Positions 12,662 to 24,097 of a stretch of 64,000 nt of DNA are shown one piece after another (the stretch's first letter is position 1; the number at the start of each line of letters is the position of its first letter). Location: positions 1-64,000 of the forward strand of contig BROI01000004.1 in the NCBI GenBank assembly GCA_027923505.1, written 5' to 3'. This stretch comes from Mayamaea pseudoterrestris (lineage: Eukaryota; Bacillariophyta; Bacillariophyceae; Sellaphorales; Sellaphoraceae). The position numbers and the translations under genes are program-made. The notes under the pieces were generated by a model that saw only the letters and a list, made by a program, of their open reading frames with translations, had not been told where the DNA came from and made no database searches.

Positions 12662-14086
12662 TCACGACAAATTCTCCGCGAAAAAGGCATCCGCATCCAC
12701 CAAATCAAACTCTTGCTCCGAAACCGGTGGCAGTCCCTGCAGCTTTAGCTTTTGGTTGAATCGGTGCCAATCTGATTTAAAGTGAGTGCGATAGGCAGCA
12801 GCGCTGGGAAATGAGCCGCCGCAAGTGTTGCAACTCTTGGCATCTGGGTCAGTATACGTTGCCATTGCGGTACTGGCTAGAGCGTTGCTTGAGCGACTGG
12901 TTGTAGCTTCTGGCGCAATTTTATCCGATGAATCTGCATCCTCCTCATCCGCTGCCTCCTGCTGACGCTTGGACATTTTTGAATGCTTCTTTTGCTGCTG
13001 CCGAAGCTGCTTGCGCGACATTGGAACAACAGTCTCCTCCTTATCCGATTCAGAATCGTCACTCGCATTATCAGTATTATCATTATTTCGAAGAGACACT
13101 CCTGCCATTCTTTGCTCGGTAATGTCCAGTTCCGAGTCACTGCTGCTACTGCCCGAGCTGCTTTCGGAGTGCTTGTCGCGTTGTTGCTTGAGCTTGTCAC
13201 TCTCGTTAACGTTTGCAGTTCCGGCTAGCGTTTTCGCGCGCAAGTCGTTATTAATACCTCTTTCGCCGGAACGGTTGCCCTGCTGAGCAATATTAGCATT
13301 CACATCCGTCACCACTTGCTGGTGCACAATTTCCAGCTTTCCTCCCTTGATGGACTGCACCAGCTGATCAAGGTTTCGATACAGCGACGGATCAACCTGA
13401 ATGCGAATGACAAACAATGCATCACTTGTAGTCGCAGCATTCGTCGTTGGCTCCTGTCGCTCCACCATGAGAATAATCACAGGCGGTTCCATCTCCTTGA
13501 GCGTCGCCATGACTGAATCCTGCTCCTCGTGGGTGCATGTCAACAGGAGCTCCATTTTCGCACGCTCAATATCCAACACATTCTGTTGCTTCAAATACTT
13601 TAACGCATCCAAATACTGCTTTTTCAACGCTTTATGGGGCTGCACATTGTATCCGCTCGACGAAAGCGCACTCTGAATCTGCAACACCGTGTAGGGTTGC
13701 TGCGTCACCGAGTGCACGCAGTGGTTGGCCATCCACGTCGAAATCCGCGCCAGCGAGTCCGCCTGCTGGAGCTCCCGCTCCTTGTCCGACACTTGAACAA
13801 TAGATTTGGGATGATTCAAAATAATCTTGACAATCACTTGTTGGTCCGTCGTGTCAAAGACTTGGCGCAAGTCTTGCGTCTTGGCGAATTGTCCCTTGCT
13901 CACGTTGGTGAAAACGCGATCGGCTTGCAGCACTTCGGAAATGTCCGTCTCGTGACCGCTTCGATAATCCATAATCTTGTTGCGATAGCAAGCAATTTCG
14001 AATCGCTTGCCTTGCAACTGCAATTTGACGACGGCCACATTGGTGAGCTTGACTTGATTGATGGGTTGTTGAATTAAACGAGACAT
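12662..14086 (-). CDS. SBDS: SBDS ribosome maturation factor with C-terminal zinc finger
   Basis: Intronless, 474 residues, ATG at 14086. Residues 1 to about 250 match SBDS/Sdo1 throughout: the FYSH domain begins with VKLTNVAVVKL and contains KRFEIACYRNK and QADRVFTNVSKGQ, followed by the central and ferredoxin-like domains. SBDS works with the GTPase EFL1 in the cytoplasm to release eIF6 from new 60S subunits. The usual protein is about 250 residues. Here a further 220 residues follow: a charged Ser/Asp/Gln-rich linker, then a C2H2 finger (CNTCGGSF, then H and WHRFNQKLKLQGLPPVS). That finger type is typical of Rei1/ZNF622 and ANKZF1. Extended SBDS proteins are known from plants and protists. 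The gene is head to head with the P450 gene, 426 bp apart. Confidence 0.93.
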   Translation of the reverse strand: MSRLIQQPINQVKLTNVAVVKLQLQGKRFEIACYRNKIMDYRSGHETDISEVLQADRVFTNVSKGQFAKTQDLRQVFDTTDQQVIVKIILNHPKSIVQVSDKERELQQADSLARISTWMANHCVHSVTQQPYTVLQIQSALSSSGYNVQPHKALKKQYLDALKYLKQQNVLDIERAKMELLLTCTHEEQDSVMATLKEMEPPVIILMVERQEPTTNAATTSDALFVIRIQVDPSLYRNLDQLVQSIKGGKLEIVHQQVVTDVNANIAQQGNRSGERGINNDLRAKTLAGTANVNESDKLKQQRDKHSESSSGSSSSDSELDITEQRMAGVSLRNNDNTDNASDDSESDKEETVVPMSRKQLRQQQKKHSKMSKRQQEAADEEDADSSDKIAPEATTSRSSNALASTAMATYTDPDAKSCNTCGGSFPSAAAYRTHFKSDWHRFNQKLKLQGLPPVSEQEFDLVDADAFFAENLS

Positions 14087-14512
14087 GGTGCTACTGCTGG
14101 TAGGGAACCTGAAAGTAGTTGGCTGCCAAAGGCGGTTAATTTATCACCAAAGCAATGGTGAATCTGGCGGATAAATCGTGCGCGGCTATTAATTTTTCGT
14201 TTGCTAGTCGCCTTGCGATCAATTCTGGAGGGCTGATGTGAAACGTGCGGCAGATTTGCCATGGCCTCGTTTCTGTGCGCCCGCGTTTCAAAACGTCGTA
14301 CCGGCATACAGTACGAACAGACAGTAACAGTGTGACAGCATTGTTTGCTGCGATGACGCCAGCGAGGGACGACGACGTTGGCCTCGGAAGCTGCAACCAC
14401 ATCCTTGGATCAACCATGGGAAGCAAAAAGAACAAAAGCTCTTTCGCCTCGCTATCAATCTAAAAGAGTAGACTCATCTCGCTACATTATACGGCTTCAA
14501 GTACCGGTAGTC
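14087..14512. promoter_or_regulatory. Divergent promoter region, SBDS / P450
   Basis: The 426 bp between two start codons on opposite strands must hold both promoters. No TATA box stands out. The palindrome TACCGGTA sits at 14502-14509, four bases before the P450 ATG. A 34-bp sequence at 14283-14316 (GCGTTTC, AAACGTCGT, CAGTACGA) recurs with small changes at 16413-16447, beyond the P450 gene. An open frame runs upstream of 14513, but it starts at a TTG and is unlikely to be translated. Confidence 0.5.
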
Positions 14513-16141
14513 ATGGCTCCTCGCGCTCAAACGCCAACGGACGCGTCTCTCGTTAACGAGACGATTGAGCAGCCCTCTCCCAAGCGTGCTGCTGCAAACG
14601 GCCAACAGGAGAGCATTGCTCCAAAGCAAAAACGATTTCATACCTTTCATCATGAGCTTAATGTGTATACCTTTGGTTTCCTTTTTTTCATGTACAAAAT
14701 CTTTGTCATTCCTCCCATGATGGTCAAGATCTCACTGACACTGATTGCATTGGATGCCGCCAAGTATTACTACTACAAAGGAAGTAAACCCGGCGTAGTT
14801 TATACACTGCCTTTCGTCTCGCTGATTGCCATGATCATCAAACCGACGCGTTTCTGGGCGGAAATGGCTGACATTGCTATGGAATCCGAAGCTGGCATGT
14901 GTACCAACTTGTTGGTGAGCAACTTTATGGTGTTTTGCACCGATCCGCAACTCTGTCGAGACATTTTGACGGGAGAAGGATCGTTTGGTGTATACGCCCA
15001 TCCAAATGCTCTCTGGCTCTTTGATCCAGATAATCTCATTTACCTTGACCGGGAACCGCACAAAAAGTTTCGCGCCATTTTGACGCCGGCACTCTTCTCC
15101 AGCGAGGCCTTGGCCCAGTACGCGCAGGCGCAGGAACGCGTCGTGCGAGCCTACATGGTCAAGTACAAGGAGAAGTGCACTGCTTCCGGCAAGCCGATTG
15201 ACTTGAAAACTAGCTTTCGCAGCATGGCTGCCGCATCGTCGCAGGAATCATTCATTGGGCCTTATCTGACGGATGAGATTCGTAGCCACTTGGAGCGTGA
15301 TATACTCACCTTTACCATGGGCTTTCTCTGCTTTCCGTTTCCATATTTCTTTGGACTTAGCAAAGCCATTCAGGCCAAGCATCGCATTGAAAAGACCGTC
15401 ATGGAGATTGTTCCCAAGGCGCGTGCTTATATTGCGGCTGGCAATGAACCGCGCTGCATGATTGAACACTGGTGTAAAAGCATTATTGACGCTGCCAAGG
15501 AGCTTGGCTGTGAGCCGCACGAGGTGCCTCAGTGCAAGGATAACGATTTGGCTCGATCAGTGCTTGACTTTATGTTTGCCGCGCAGGATGCCACCAACTC
15601 GGCTCTTGCAGCGTCAGTTGATGTGCTGGATGCGCGTCGAGATGTTTTAACAAGGCTCCGGCAGGAAGTTGATGACAAGTGTGGAAAGGGAGAAATTTGG
15701 AGCCAGTCACGTGCCGTTGATGGCTTGCCCTACCTTGCCAAGGTTGCGAATCAGCTTTTGCACCACAAGCCGCCCGTTCCAATGATTCCTCACATTACCA
15801 AGAAGCCAGCCATGCTAGGGGGTCATGCTTTGCCCAAGGGATGCGTCGCTATTCCATCGATTCAGTACTCTGCTCGTGCTAGTGGAGCGAGTATTGAGTT
15901 TTTACCCGAGCGCGAGGATCAGGACTCGCAGTTTGTCAAGACGGTGACGTTTGGAGGTGGCCAACACAAGTGTCCCGGAAGGAGGTATGCTGAGTCGCTG
16001 CTCAATGTCTTTTTGGCGGTAGTTGCGCAAGAGTATGATTTTCATCGCACTGGACGTCGTCCTACCGCCGATGAGTTTGTTTACTTTCCGACCATTTTTC
16101 CGGAGGATTGTAACTTTGTGATCAAGGCGAGAAGCAATTAA
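14513..16141 (+). CDS. CYP710/CYP61-like sterol cytochrome P450, divergent
   Basis: First ATG at 14513 gives 542 residues. Order of features: a hydrophilic leader, a hydrophobic anchor (about residues 55-90, ER membrane), then a P450 body resembling CYP710/CYP61 sterol C-22 desaturases. Matching features are KPTRFW after the proline region, the I-helix FMFAAQDATNSAL, the KPPVPMIPHI segment, and the haem loop FGGGQHKCPGRRYA with its cysteine. Members of this family put the C-22 double bond into the sterol side chain (ergosterol, stigmasterol, brassicasterol). Two things are odd. The K-helix position that should read ExxR reads QLLH, and the stretch between K-helix and haem loop is short, with no normal PERF motif. 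The protein may therefore be inactive, or use a changed fold. The family assignment is by eye. Confidence 0.82.
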   Translation: MAPRAQTPTDASLVNETIEQPSPKRAAANGQQESIAPKQKRFHTFHHELNVYTFGFLFFMYKIFVIPPMMVKISLTLIALDAAKYYYYKGSKPGVVYTLPFVSLIAMIIKPTRFWAEMADIAMESEAGMCTNLLVSNFMVFCTDPQLCRDILTGEGSFGVYAHPNALWLFDPDNLIYLDREPHKKFRAILTPALFSSEALAQYAQAQERVVRAYMVKYKEKCTASGKPIDLKTSFRSMAAASSQESFIGPYLTDEIRSHLERDILTFTMGFLCFPFPYFFGLSKAIQAKHRIEKTVMEIVPKARAYIAAGNEPRCMIEHWCKSIIDAAKELGCEPHEVPQCKDNDLARSVLDFMFAAQDATNSALAASVDVLDARRDVLTRLRQEVDDKCGKGEIWSQSRAVDGLPYLAKVANQLLHHKPPVPMIPHITKKPAMLGGHALPKGCVAIPSIQYSARASGASIEFLPEREDQDSQFVKTVTFGGGQHKCPGRRYAESLLNVFLAVVAQEYDFHRTGRRPTADEFVYFPTIFPEDCNFVIKARSN

Positions 16142-16811
16142 GCAATGATTTGGTCACATGTTATCTTGATAGTGTGCTTGGTTTTTGTTGTTGATGTGCT
16201 GTGATGATGATCATATGATCCAAGCTGTCTATCGGTTCAATTTGGTTATTATGTGTGAGATGTAGGAAGACCGGTGGAGTTGGCTATCACTTGAAAGGAG
16301 CTTAACATTCGATAAGCCATATAAGTGTATTTCTTGCTAAATTACACATGTGCGGCCTTCCATTAGCTCCCTAGTAAACTTGCACTAGTTAATAATCAAA
16401 TGTCAAATGCATGCGTTTCGAAACGTCGTGACGGTTTTGCAGTACGACGCCGCGTAAAAAAGCCAACGGCATTGCGGCGTTTATAATAGTAACTCATCAA
16501 AGAGTTCTTTAGTCATACACATGGCAATGGGCCTTGTAAGTTATTATAAAAGACGGACCAGTCATTGACAATTGTGCCAATCAGACCAAACAGATCAGCC
16601 TACGGAAAGCATCCCGTTGGGCACTGTCCCAAACTTGAGGTACAATTGTTATAGTCTACTTCAACAAATGTATCTGCAGAAACAGGATCCTGAGGGTACT
16701 CGTATGCTGACTAATATTTACCGTTAATCGCACAGAGGAAGTTGACAGAATGCTATTCTCCTCTTACAAATAGACGTGCGGCAGGCTTACATTCCATCGA
16801 GTGGTGTCTCG
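16142..16811. other. Intergenic, between convergent P450 and ASCC3
   Basis: This stretch of 670 bp between two gene ends holds no convincing gene. It carries the second copy of the 34-bp sequence also present upstream of the P450 (16413-16447), and an AT-rich TTATAAAAG at about 16543. Poly(A) and termination signals for both neighbours must lie here, but I cannot point to them. Confidence 0.6.
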
Positions 16812-19800
16812 TTACGCCAGGCTAATCAGCATTTCAGCATCAAGCCCTCGTATGTTATCAAACAATAGTCGGATAATCATTCGTCCACCCTCCGCTCCAC
16901 CATCGGCATTAGCCCTATTCCAATCAAACTCGACCGTTCGGACTACATCGAATTTCCCCAACCTGTCGATTCGGATTGACGACTGTCCCAAAAGCATCTT
17001 TTGGTGATAGCTACCAAGAAGAATCGTCAAGGAAACTTCATTGTCGGCCTTGTCTCGTTGGCGTTCCATCTGTAAATGCATTTCAAGCTTGCCGACTGCC
17101 TTTCCGGTCACCTTATTGATATGATGAGAGACCGCACACTTATTCAAGTTGACGAGTGGCAATCTAAAAAGGGTGGTGATGGCCACATCAACTCTCTTCT
17201 TGTCCAAACGCGTCAATTGTGAAATGGTATTCACAGCAGTTGCACGTGGCATCGCGCGAATTTCTCGTAAAGAAATGGTATGGTTGCTGGTCTTCTGCTT
17301 GTTTACCGTAAGCTCAGGAGCACCAACTAGGAGCAACACGGGGTCGCTCTGTGGTGTACTTTTGGTTGCAACGAATTGTCGCGTCCGAGAAAATTGCGTC
17401 AGCAACTCGAAGCTGCCTGGCTGCTCCTTGTCCTGGCCAGCGATAAACTCCATCGCCGCTAGCAGACGGGGTATATTGTCGACCACGCTCATTGTATCGT
17501 TCACGTAGTCGGTGATCGGAAGCTTGGCACGCTGCAAATAGGCTTGCACAAGCAAAAAGCATTTTGTGTGAGGATCTTGGAAGATCTCAACATTGTAACT
17601 TCGCCGACCGGAAAGCAGCATCGTCATGTCTGGGCCCCACATGAGACTACGGCTTAGCTCCTCGTTTAAATGCTCCTCATTATGGCGGACAGGGTGTTCG
17701 TCAAACTCATGTGTGGAACAGAGCGTGTACAACAGCCATCCGGATGCAACTTCGTCGATGCCTGGCGAGCGTTCAAATGAACTCAAAGTCGTTTTAAGGG
17801 AGTCGCTGACTTTGGAATTTGTTTCTTCTTCAAGGTATTTCAGAACAATGCGTCGGCCTTCTTTGACGCCAAACTGCATTTGTTTTGGTGTGCGATGGCT
17901 GAGATAATAACTCGCAGCTGCAATAGACAATGGAGTAGACTTAACCTGGGCAGTGTCGTCGTTTGGCTGAGTAACGATGCAGCCGCTCTCGTCAAGTTGG
18001 GCCAGCGTGTCTTTTACAGTGGAAAAGAGAAACTCTTCGACGTCATCGTCGTCGGATGACTTGGCGCCATAATAAGATGGGTTGGCTTTTACCCGGCGCG
18101 CAAAAAATGTCCACGACAGATAACCCAGCGCATCCACCGTCGTTGATATCGTCCCACTTGCAATTTCAGCATTAATGTTTTCGCATAATTTTTCTTGTAG
18201 ACACGACTCCACTGGGAACGAGGTATACTACGTAAAATTGACACGCAAGGGTTAGTATGTAAACATGTGTGCGCTCACAGCAAGCAGAGAAACGTTCGCT
18301 CACCAAAAACTTCTTATAAAAATTCTTCTTGTCTTCAGTAGCCATTACCACCGCGAATGCTTGCGTATCAAATCCTGGCCTGCCAGCGCGACCAATCATC
18401 TGCAAAACATCAGTCAAGGGATAATCTACGTAACGCGAAGACTTCCCATCAAAATATTCGGTTCCTTTAACAATGCATAATCGTCCGGGCAAATTCAGGC
18501 CCCAGGCAAGGGTACTATGTACAGGATGAGAGTATTGTAGATCAGCGCAAGAAGTCACTCGGCAAACGATGACACTATAAATGACTTACGCAGTTGCGAC
18601 CAAAACACGAATCCGACCTTCTAAAAACAATCGCTCAACAACCTCTCGATCAGCAGAAGTAAGGCCCGCATGATGCAAACCGATGCCAAACGTCAGCGTA
18701 TGGCGTAGTGACTCGTCGCGGATATTCTCGGCAACCGATTCGATGTAGTCTTGGCTACAGTCCAGAAAGGACATAGGCTGTTCATCACTAGCTGCATAGC
18801 TAATTAAATCAATCGCCGTGAGACGAGTCTGGCGACGCGAAGCAACAAATATAAGAGTTGGTTTCGTCGGAGCATAGTCCTTTATAGCCGCATAGCAAGG
18901 CTTGTTCATCGTTGCCATTCTGGGGCAATAATGCTTGCCGGAAAATCCCTGAACGTGCACCGCGATGGGTATCGGCCTAACATATTGAGAGAAATTGAAC
19001 AGACCTTGTCGGTTGCTCGTACACGTACTTTCTGTCTCAATGCCAATCCAAGCGCCTAAATCGACGGCGTTCGCGAGGGACGTGGAAAGCCCGACAATAC
19101 GTGTTTCTTCCTCGCCCTTCGGCCCTTTCGATTGTTGCAGCGTTCGAGAAATAAACCGGGTCCTACTAACAATGGCTTCGAGGACAGCTCCTCTTTCTTC
19201 GCCGAGCAAGTGCACTTTAACGAATAGAAAAGATTGAATTAGATGCAATACTGGTGATCACTAGTCCATAGTCGACACTAGCTTACCTTCGTCTATCACG
19301 AGAAGGCCCACACGTTTCACGAACGATTTTTCCTTAACGGCGTCCCCCGTTTGAAAACCTCGCCATCCGCGTGAGAGAAGATCCCATTTTTCAGGTGTGC
19401 ATACTAGCACATCCGATCGTTCCAGCCGTGACAAATCATGATGCGTATCACCCGACAATTCCAAGACGTTCCAGTTAAGGGGTGGCGCACCAAGTCGTCG
19501 CTGCCAATCCTTCAGTCTCTCTCGGGCAAGCGCCTTTAGTGGAGCAATGTAAACGCAGATGCTTGAGGGTCGGAGTTTCTTCATTCGGAGAAGAGCTAAC
19601 TCTGCGACGATTGTCTTGCCACTTCCTGTTGGCGCACCCAGCAGAACGGGAGAATCCGTATGGTAGAGAACATGAAACAATTGCGTCTGAATCGGGTTAA
19701 ATGCATGAAACGGATACAATTTTTCATAAGCAGCATTTTGTAAAGCCGACGTCGGAAGGGGAGTCAAGTCTTGAAGCTTCGTCAACACTTCATCTTGCTT

Positions 19801-22800
19801 GGGTAACTGAGATTCTTCAATAGAGATAGGTACAACCTGCTCAACACCGACCCACGAGTCGGATATGATCTTTACCACAAATTGGCCTGACTCGCCAAAA
19901 ATTGGTGCCATGGCATCAATCGCAAATGAGCTTGCACTCTTTGCTTTTGTCAGTGTGAACTGCTCATGGTGGTAGATGCGCTTACTCTCAGTGTTCTCGA
20001 TCCAGAACCAAAATGATTGTCCGCCCCCATGCCATCGTCCATGCCAAACAAACGCCGGCGACAATGTGACGTGGAATTTGAGTATACTACCTGTTACAGG
20101 CAACACACGACACTCCACCTCAAATTGAGGAAGCATACGGATCAAACTTTGTACTTTCTCGCCACCTTTGTTCCAATGACAAAGGCTACCAACCTCATTT
20201 GGGTGCAGGTCGAGCAAAGACGTGACTGACGCAAGCCCACTGTATTCGGAGCTGACGGCCTTTTCGAGATGTAGAAGCGCATTATCGCGAATCTCGCCTT
20301 CAAACTGTCGTAATGGTGTTTGAAACCACCAGATTCGATTATCAACGCTCTTCGCAATCCGTAACAGTTTCATTGCTGACCCAGCATCACCTTGCTTGAG
20401 ACACATCTCAAAAAGCGCCCGCGCGATACGTCCAGCGTTCGCCGAGATATAATTAACGTCTGATATGAGTGTAAAACTAGTTATCCGTTCCTTTGATATG
20501 TAGGCCTGAATAAGCAGGAAGGCCTTGTCTGTGGCACTAGTAACGAGGCCTCTGCCCCGATCATCAAGTCCAGCACCTCTAATCTCCAAGGGACAATTGC
20601 CAGCAATCTTCTCAAGTTCCTCCAGTTCTTCTTGCCGCACTTTCATATTCTGAAACTCGCTAGCCGATGCAATGGTGTGAACAAGGGATGCATTCGAAAG
20701 ATTTTTGTTACTTCCCATCTGTTCATTAAACGTCGCCACACTCTCAGATTGAACGTAAAAGTGAGCGGCTGTTCGTCCCATTTCTCTGGCAGACAAATTG
20801 CCGGATGCTTGTGCATAGGCGATCATCTTAGTGGCACTAAGATGCTTCGCGGCATGCACGATGAGCTCGCGGCGGCGAGACACAAGCGTTGGATCATCAT
20901 TCTTCTCCTCGGGTTTGATTCCATACGCCAGAGGATTGCCAAGCATTCTGATATGCAGGTACGTGTATCCAAGCCATTGCACGGCTTCTTGTATGGTCGA
21001 CACGGTTCCACCCACAATCTCTGCGTTCAAATGATCTGGAAGTTGTTTGATAAAGTTTGACTCGATTGGGACGGCACGGACAAGTTTTGTTATATATCGC
21101 TGATAAGCGTCATACGACGTTATTAAAGTTGCTTCACCTGAAGAGTCAAACTGCGGTCGACCAGCTCGTCCAAAAATTTGTTGCACATCCAAAATCGATA
21201 GATCGACGGCGCCACCCTTCTCAGGGTTGTACACTTCTGTTCCTTTTATTATCACCCTGTTGTACAGCAAGAGTGACGCTGTTGTGAGAATCAAGTTCCG
21301 CTATTGTGTAGTATAAAACAAATACAGCACCAATATTCCTACGTGTGCGCCGGAAGATTAATTCCCCATGCTAGCGTCTAGTCGATGAAGTGATAAGTAG
21401 GGTTAGTGCACGCTTTTACGAGAAGATGCACGACATCCAACGAAAACTTACGCTGTCATTTCAGAAACCGAGCGAGTACGGCGACGAATGTAAGTGCACG
21501 AATGGAAAACCAATAAACACAAGCGTATAATCACTATTTTTTGCATGGCTTACGCTGTGCAGCATAGGACTTTTATGGCACCGTCGCTAAACATGTTCTC
21601 CGTCAGCTTGCGGTCGCCACGCAACATTCCAGCATGGTGAATTCCCATACCATTCTGGAAATGTATGGCTACTTGACGGTCCCTCGACTTGATCACCTTG
21701 TCCTTGTATCTACTATATGCATCTCCGGCAACACCGTCCTTCCCAGCTGTGACGAAATGACTTTCGAGAGCGCCATCTGCTGCAGCGAGATCCGCCAACG
21801 CGCGCGCCGTATCACCAGTACCCTTTCTTGAATGCACAAATACCATTACTTGATAGCCACGACGTAGCGAATCAATGACGATGTCATAGCAAATCTCATT
21901 CATTTTTAAATCCCTTTGCCTTCGATCCTTCGTTGAGATCCCAATCATTGATTGTTGCAAAGGCACCGGGCGAAATTCAGGCCCAAAGAAAAAGATTCCT
22001 CGAGGAGGCACTTGAAGAAAGTTCGCGACATCCATATAATTCGGCAGTGTTGCCGACAAGGCCACAATTCGAAGTTGGCGCTGACGCGCTTCCACGAGCC
22101 TGTGATGTCGAGCCACTACGGACTCAATGACAGCGCCTCGATCATCCGCTAGCAAATGGACCTGAGCCGTAGGGCAGGGGGCGTCAGCGATGATGAAACA
22201 CTCACAACACAAATAACAATGGAAACTATTGTCATCGTACCTCGTCAATAATCAAGAGACCACACTGATTGCCGAGCGAAAGTTCATCCGTGCCGGACTT
22301 GCGCGTCACAACATCCCATTTTTCGGGAGTTGTGACAATGACATTGGCCGACTCTGCTTCGGCCCGGGTCAGTTGCATGTCGCCCGTTAGTTCGCGCACG
22401 ATGAGCCGCAACGATTTCAGCTTGGAGGAAAACTTTTCGACAACTTCCTGCGCCAATGCCTTCATTGGTGCAATGTAGACAACCTTGCGTCCAGTCTCCA
22501 TAATGGTTTGGTTGCTCGCTGACGCGCCTGGAAGCAACCCAACGTCTCGAAAATGCGAGACTACCGTCAACATTGCCACGTTCGTTTTCCCAGCTCCCGT
22601 GGGCGCACACACAAGCATGTTTTCACGGCCCCAAAAGGCAACGTCAAAGACTGTTGATTGCATCGGATTGAGTGTTTCCGTACCGTCAAACGCGCGCTGG
22701 CAGGCTTCGTCCATTACTTCACGAATCTTGAGACGGTCCGGTAGCTTTGACTCATCTCGACGAGCAGCTGGAATGATAACCTTTTCGTAGCCACTCCCCT

Positions 22801-23689
22801 TTTCAAATATTGTTCCAAACGGCAACCCCTTATCGTTGTAGTATTGCTTGGCACCACTTGCCAGCAGCGAATCCTGCAGTGCCTCCAAATCATTTGTCGA
22901 TTTCTTCATCAAGCCCCCCGGTCCTCGCTCCTGCAAGTCAAGTTTCCAAAAGATTTCATCGTCAAGAATGGCACCTTGCTCCTTGGCGCGAGCCAATGCT
23001 TGCGCCGCCTTTTTCTCGAGTCGCTCCACCTGCTTGACGGCGTCGCGATTGGATTGTCGAACCACCGAGTGCGTCAGCGTTTCTGATGAGTTACTATATA
23101 AATTGGCGTTCTCCAGCTCCTGTCGTGCCAGCTCGGCCAGTTGCGCCGCTTCCCTGGCTTCCTGCAGCAAAAATTGTCGCTTTTCTTCCTCCAAGTCAAG
23201 GTAGACTGAATCGGATGCAATAATATTGCCATTTTGCACTGCTGCATCTCCCGATACTAGTTCGTCTCGCCGCATGTTACGAGCAATCTCCCGCATCACT
23301 GGCATGATCTCCAACAAGACTGCCATGGCCTGATCGGACGACCCAAGCACGTCAAAGAGGGCAGCCTGCTGCGACGCTTCGTCGAGTGATTCGTTCGTTG
23401 CCACGTCGAAAATGCACTCGGCCAAGTAGTTGGCACCCAATGCGGATGATACAGTGGAACAATGTTTCAGCAGCCATGATGCATTGATGAGTGATGTTGA
23501 GGAGGCTGGATAATCTTGCAATGGTGAAGATGCTTCGTTGAATGATTCTCTTGACGCATGAGACGACTTTAGAATGGGCAGAGCGTCACGTAATGCGACG
23601 GCGAGGTCAACAAAAGCTGACTGCACCTTTGCATCACATACAGGTGCTTTCTTCTTGTTGGAACAAAGACCTTTGAGGAAGGCTTCCAT
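16812..23689 (-). CDS. ASCC3: ASCC3-type double-cassette RNA/DNA helicase
   Basis: The exons are 23689-22241, 22161-21554, 21452 (one base, inferred), 21377-21343, 21256-19287, 19214-18590, 18514-18304 and 18227-16812. All introns are GT-AG, and the total is 6315 nt, encoding 2104 residues (human ASCC3 has 2202). There are two Ski2-like helicase cassettes, each followed by a Sec63 domain. Cassette 1 has Walker [11 protein letters not shown] (about residue 358), DEVH, SATLPNY and [12 protein letters not shown]. Cassette 2 has [10 protein letters not shown] (about 1236), [12 protein letters not shown] and [16 protein letters not shown]3 and yeast Slh1 split collided ribosomes in quality control, and ASCC3 also unwinds alkylated DNA for ALKBH3. 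Phrases such as [12 protein letters not shown] and [13 protein letters not shown] separate it from Brr2. The frame is open upstream of 23689, but only from a TTG. An upstream 5' exon is possible. Confidence 0.93.
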
Positions 23690-24097
23690 ATTATAGATTA
23701 GAAAGCGTGGGTTGCTAATGGTCGTCAGTCGTCGAGGCTTGTCGAGGCTCGAGAGGCAGGTCGAAAGGTTTTCGAGTGTGGTGGCAACGCCTTTTTCAAC
23801 CTTTACCAAACACCACAGTAAGTCAATGTCACTCTTGGACCAGATCAGCCGGCTTTCAACTCAGTCTCTTGATCCCGTACGGTAGCAAGCTGGGATGACG
23901 AGTGATGGCTCGCACGTTTCGCGGCGGCGAGGAATGCCAGACACGCTGCGACTTTTTAGAACTGCTGCGACAATAATTCACGCAACCGCGCCGACGCAAC
24001 GGAAAATGCGCCTTCATCGAGGAACCGATTCAGAATCATGGCAGCAGCAGCGTCGTCTTCATCTTCCATCGCACCACTGTCTCTTACTGTCTTGATC
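23690..24097. promoter_or_regulatory. Divergent promoter region, ASCC3 / FG-rich paralogue 1
   Basis: These 408 bp separate two opposite start codons. The last 130 bp or so (about 23965-24097) resemble the same distance upstream of the second FG-rich gene (about 25850-25983). Shared blocks include CATCGCACCACT and CTTGATCATGT, the latter containing the start codon. So the promoter was copied together with the gene. Confidence 0.55.

Noticed and set aside
14378-14512. Upstream extension of the P450 frame
   Set aside because: It begins at TTG, not ATG, and the sequence has no resemblance to P450 leaders. The first ATG is at 14513.
23690-23809. Extension of ASCC3 upstream of the 23689 ATG
   Set aside because: Open but started by TTG. 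Kept only as a possible 5' exon because no acceptor or family match supports it.
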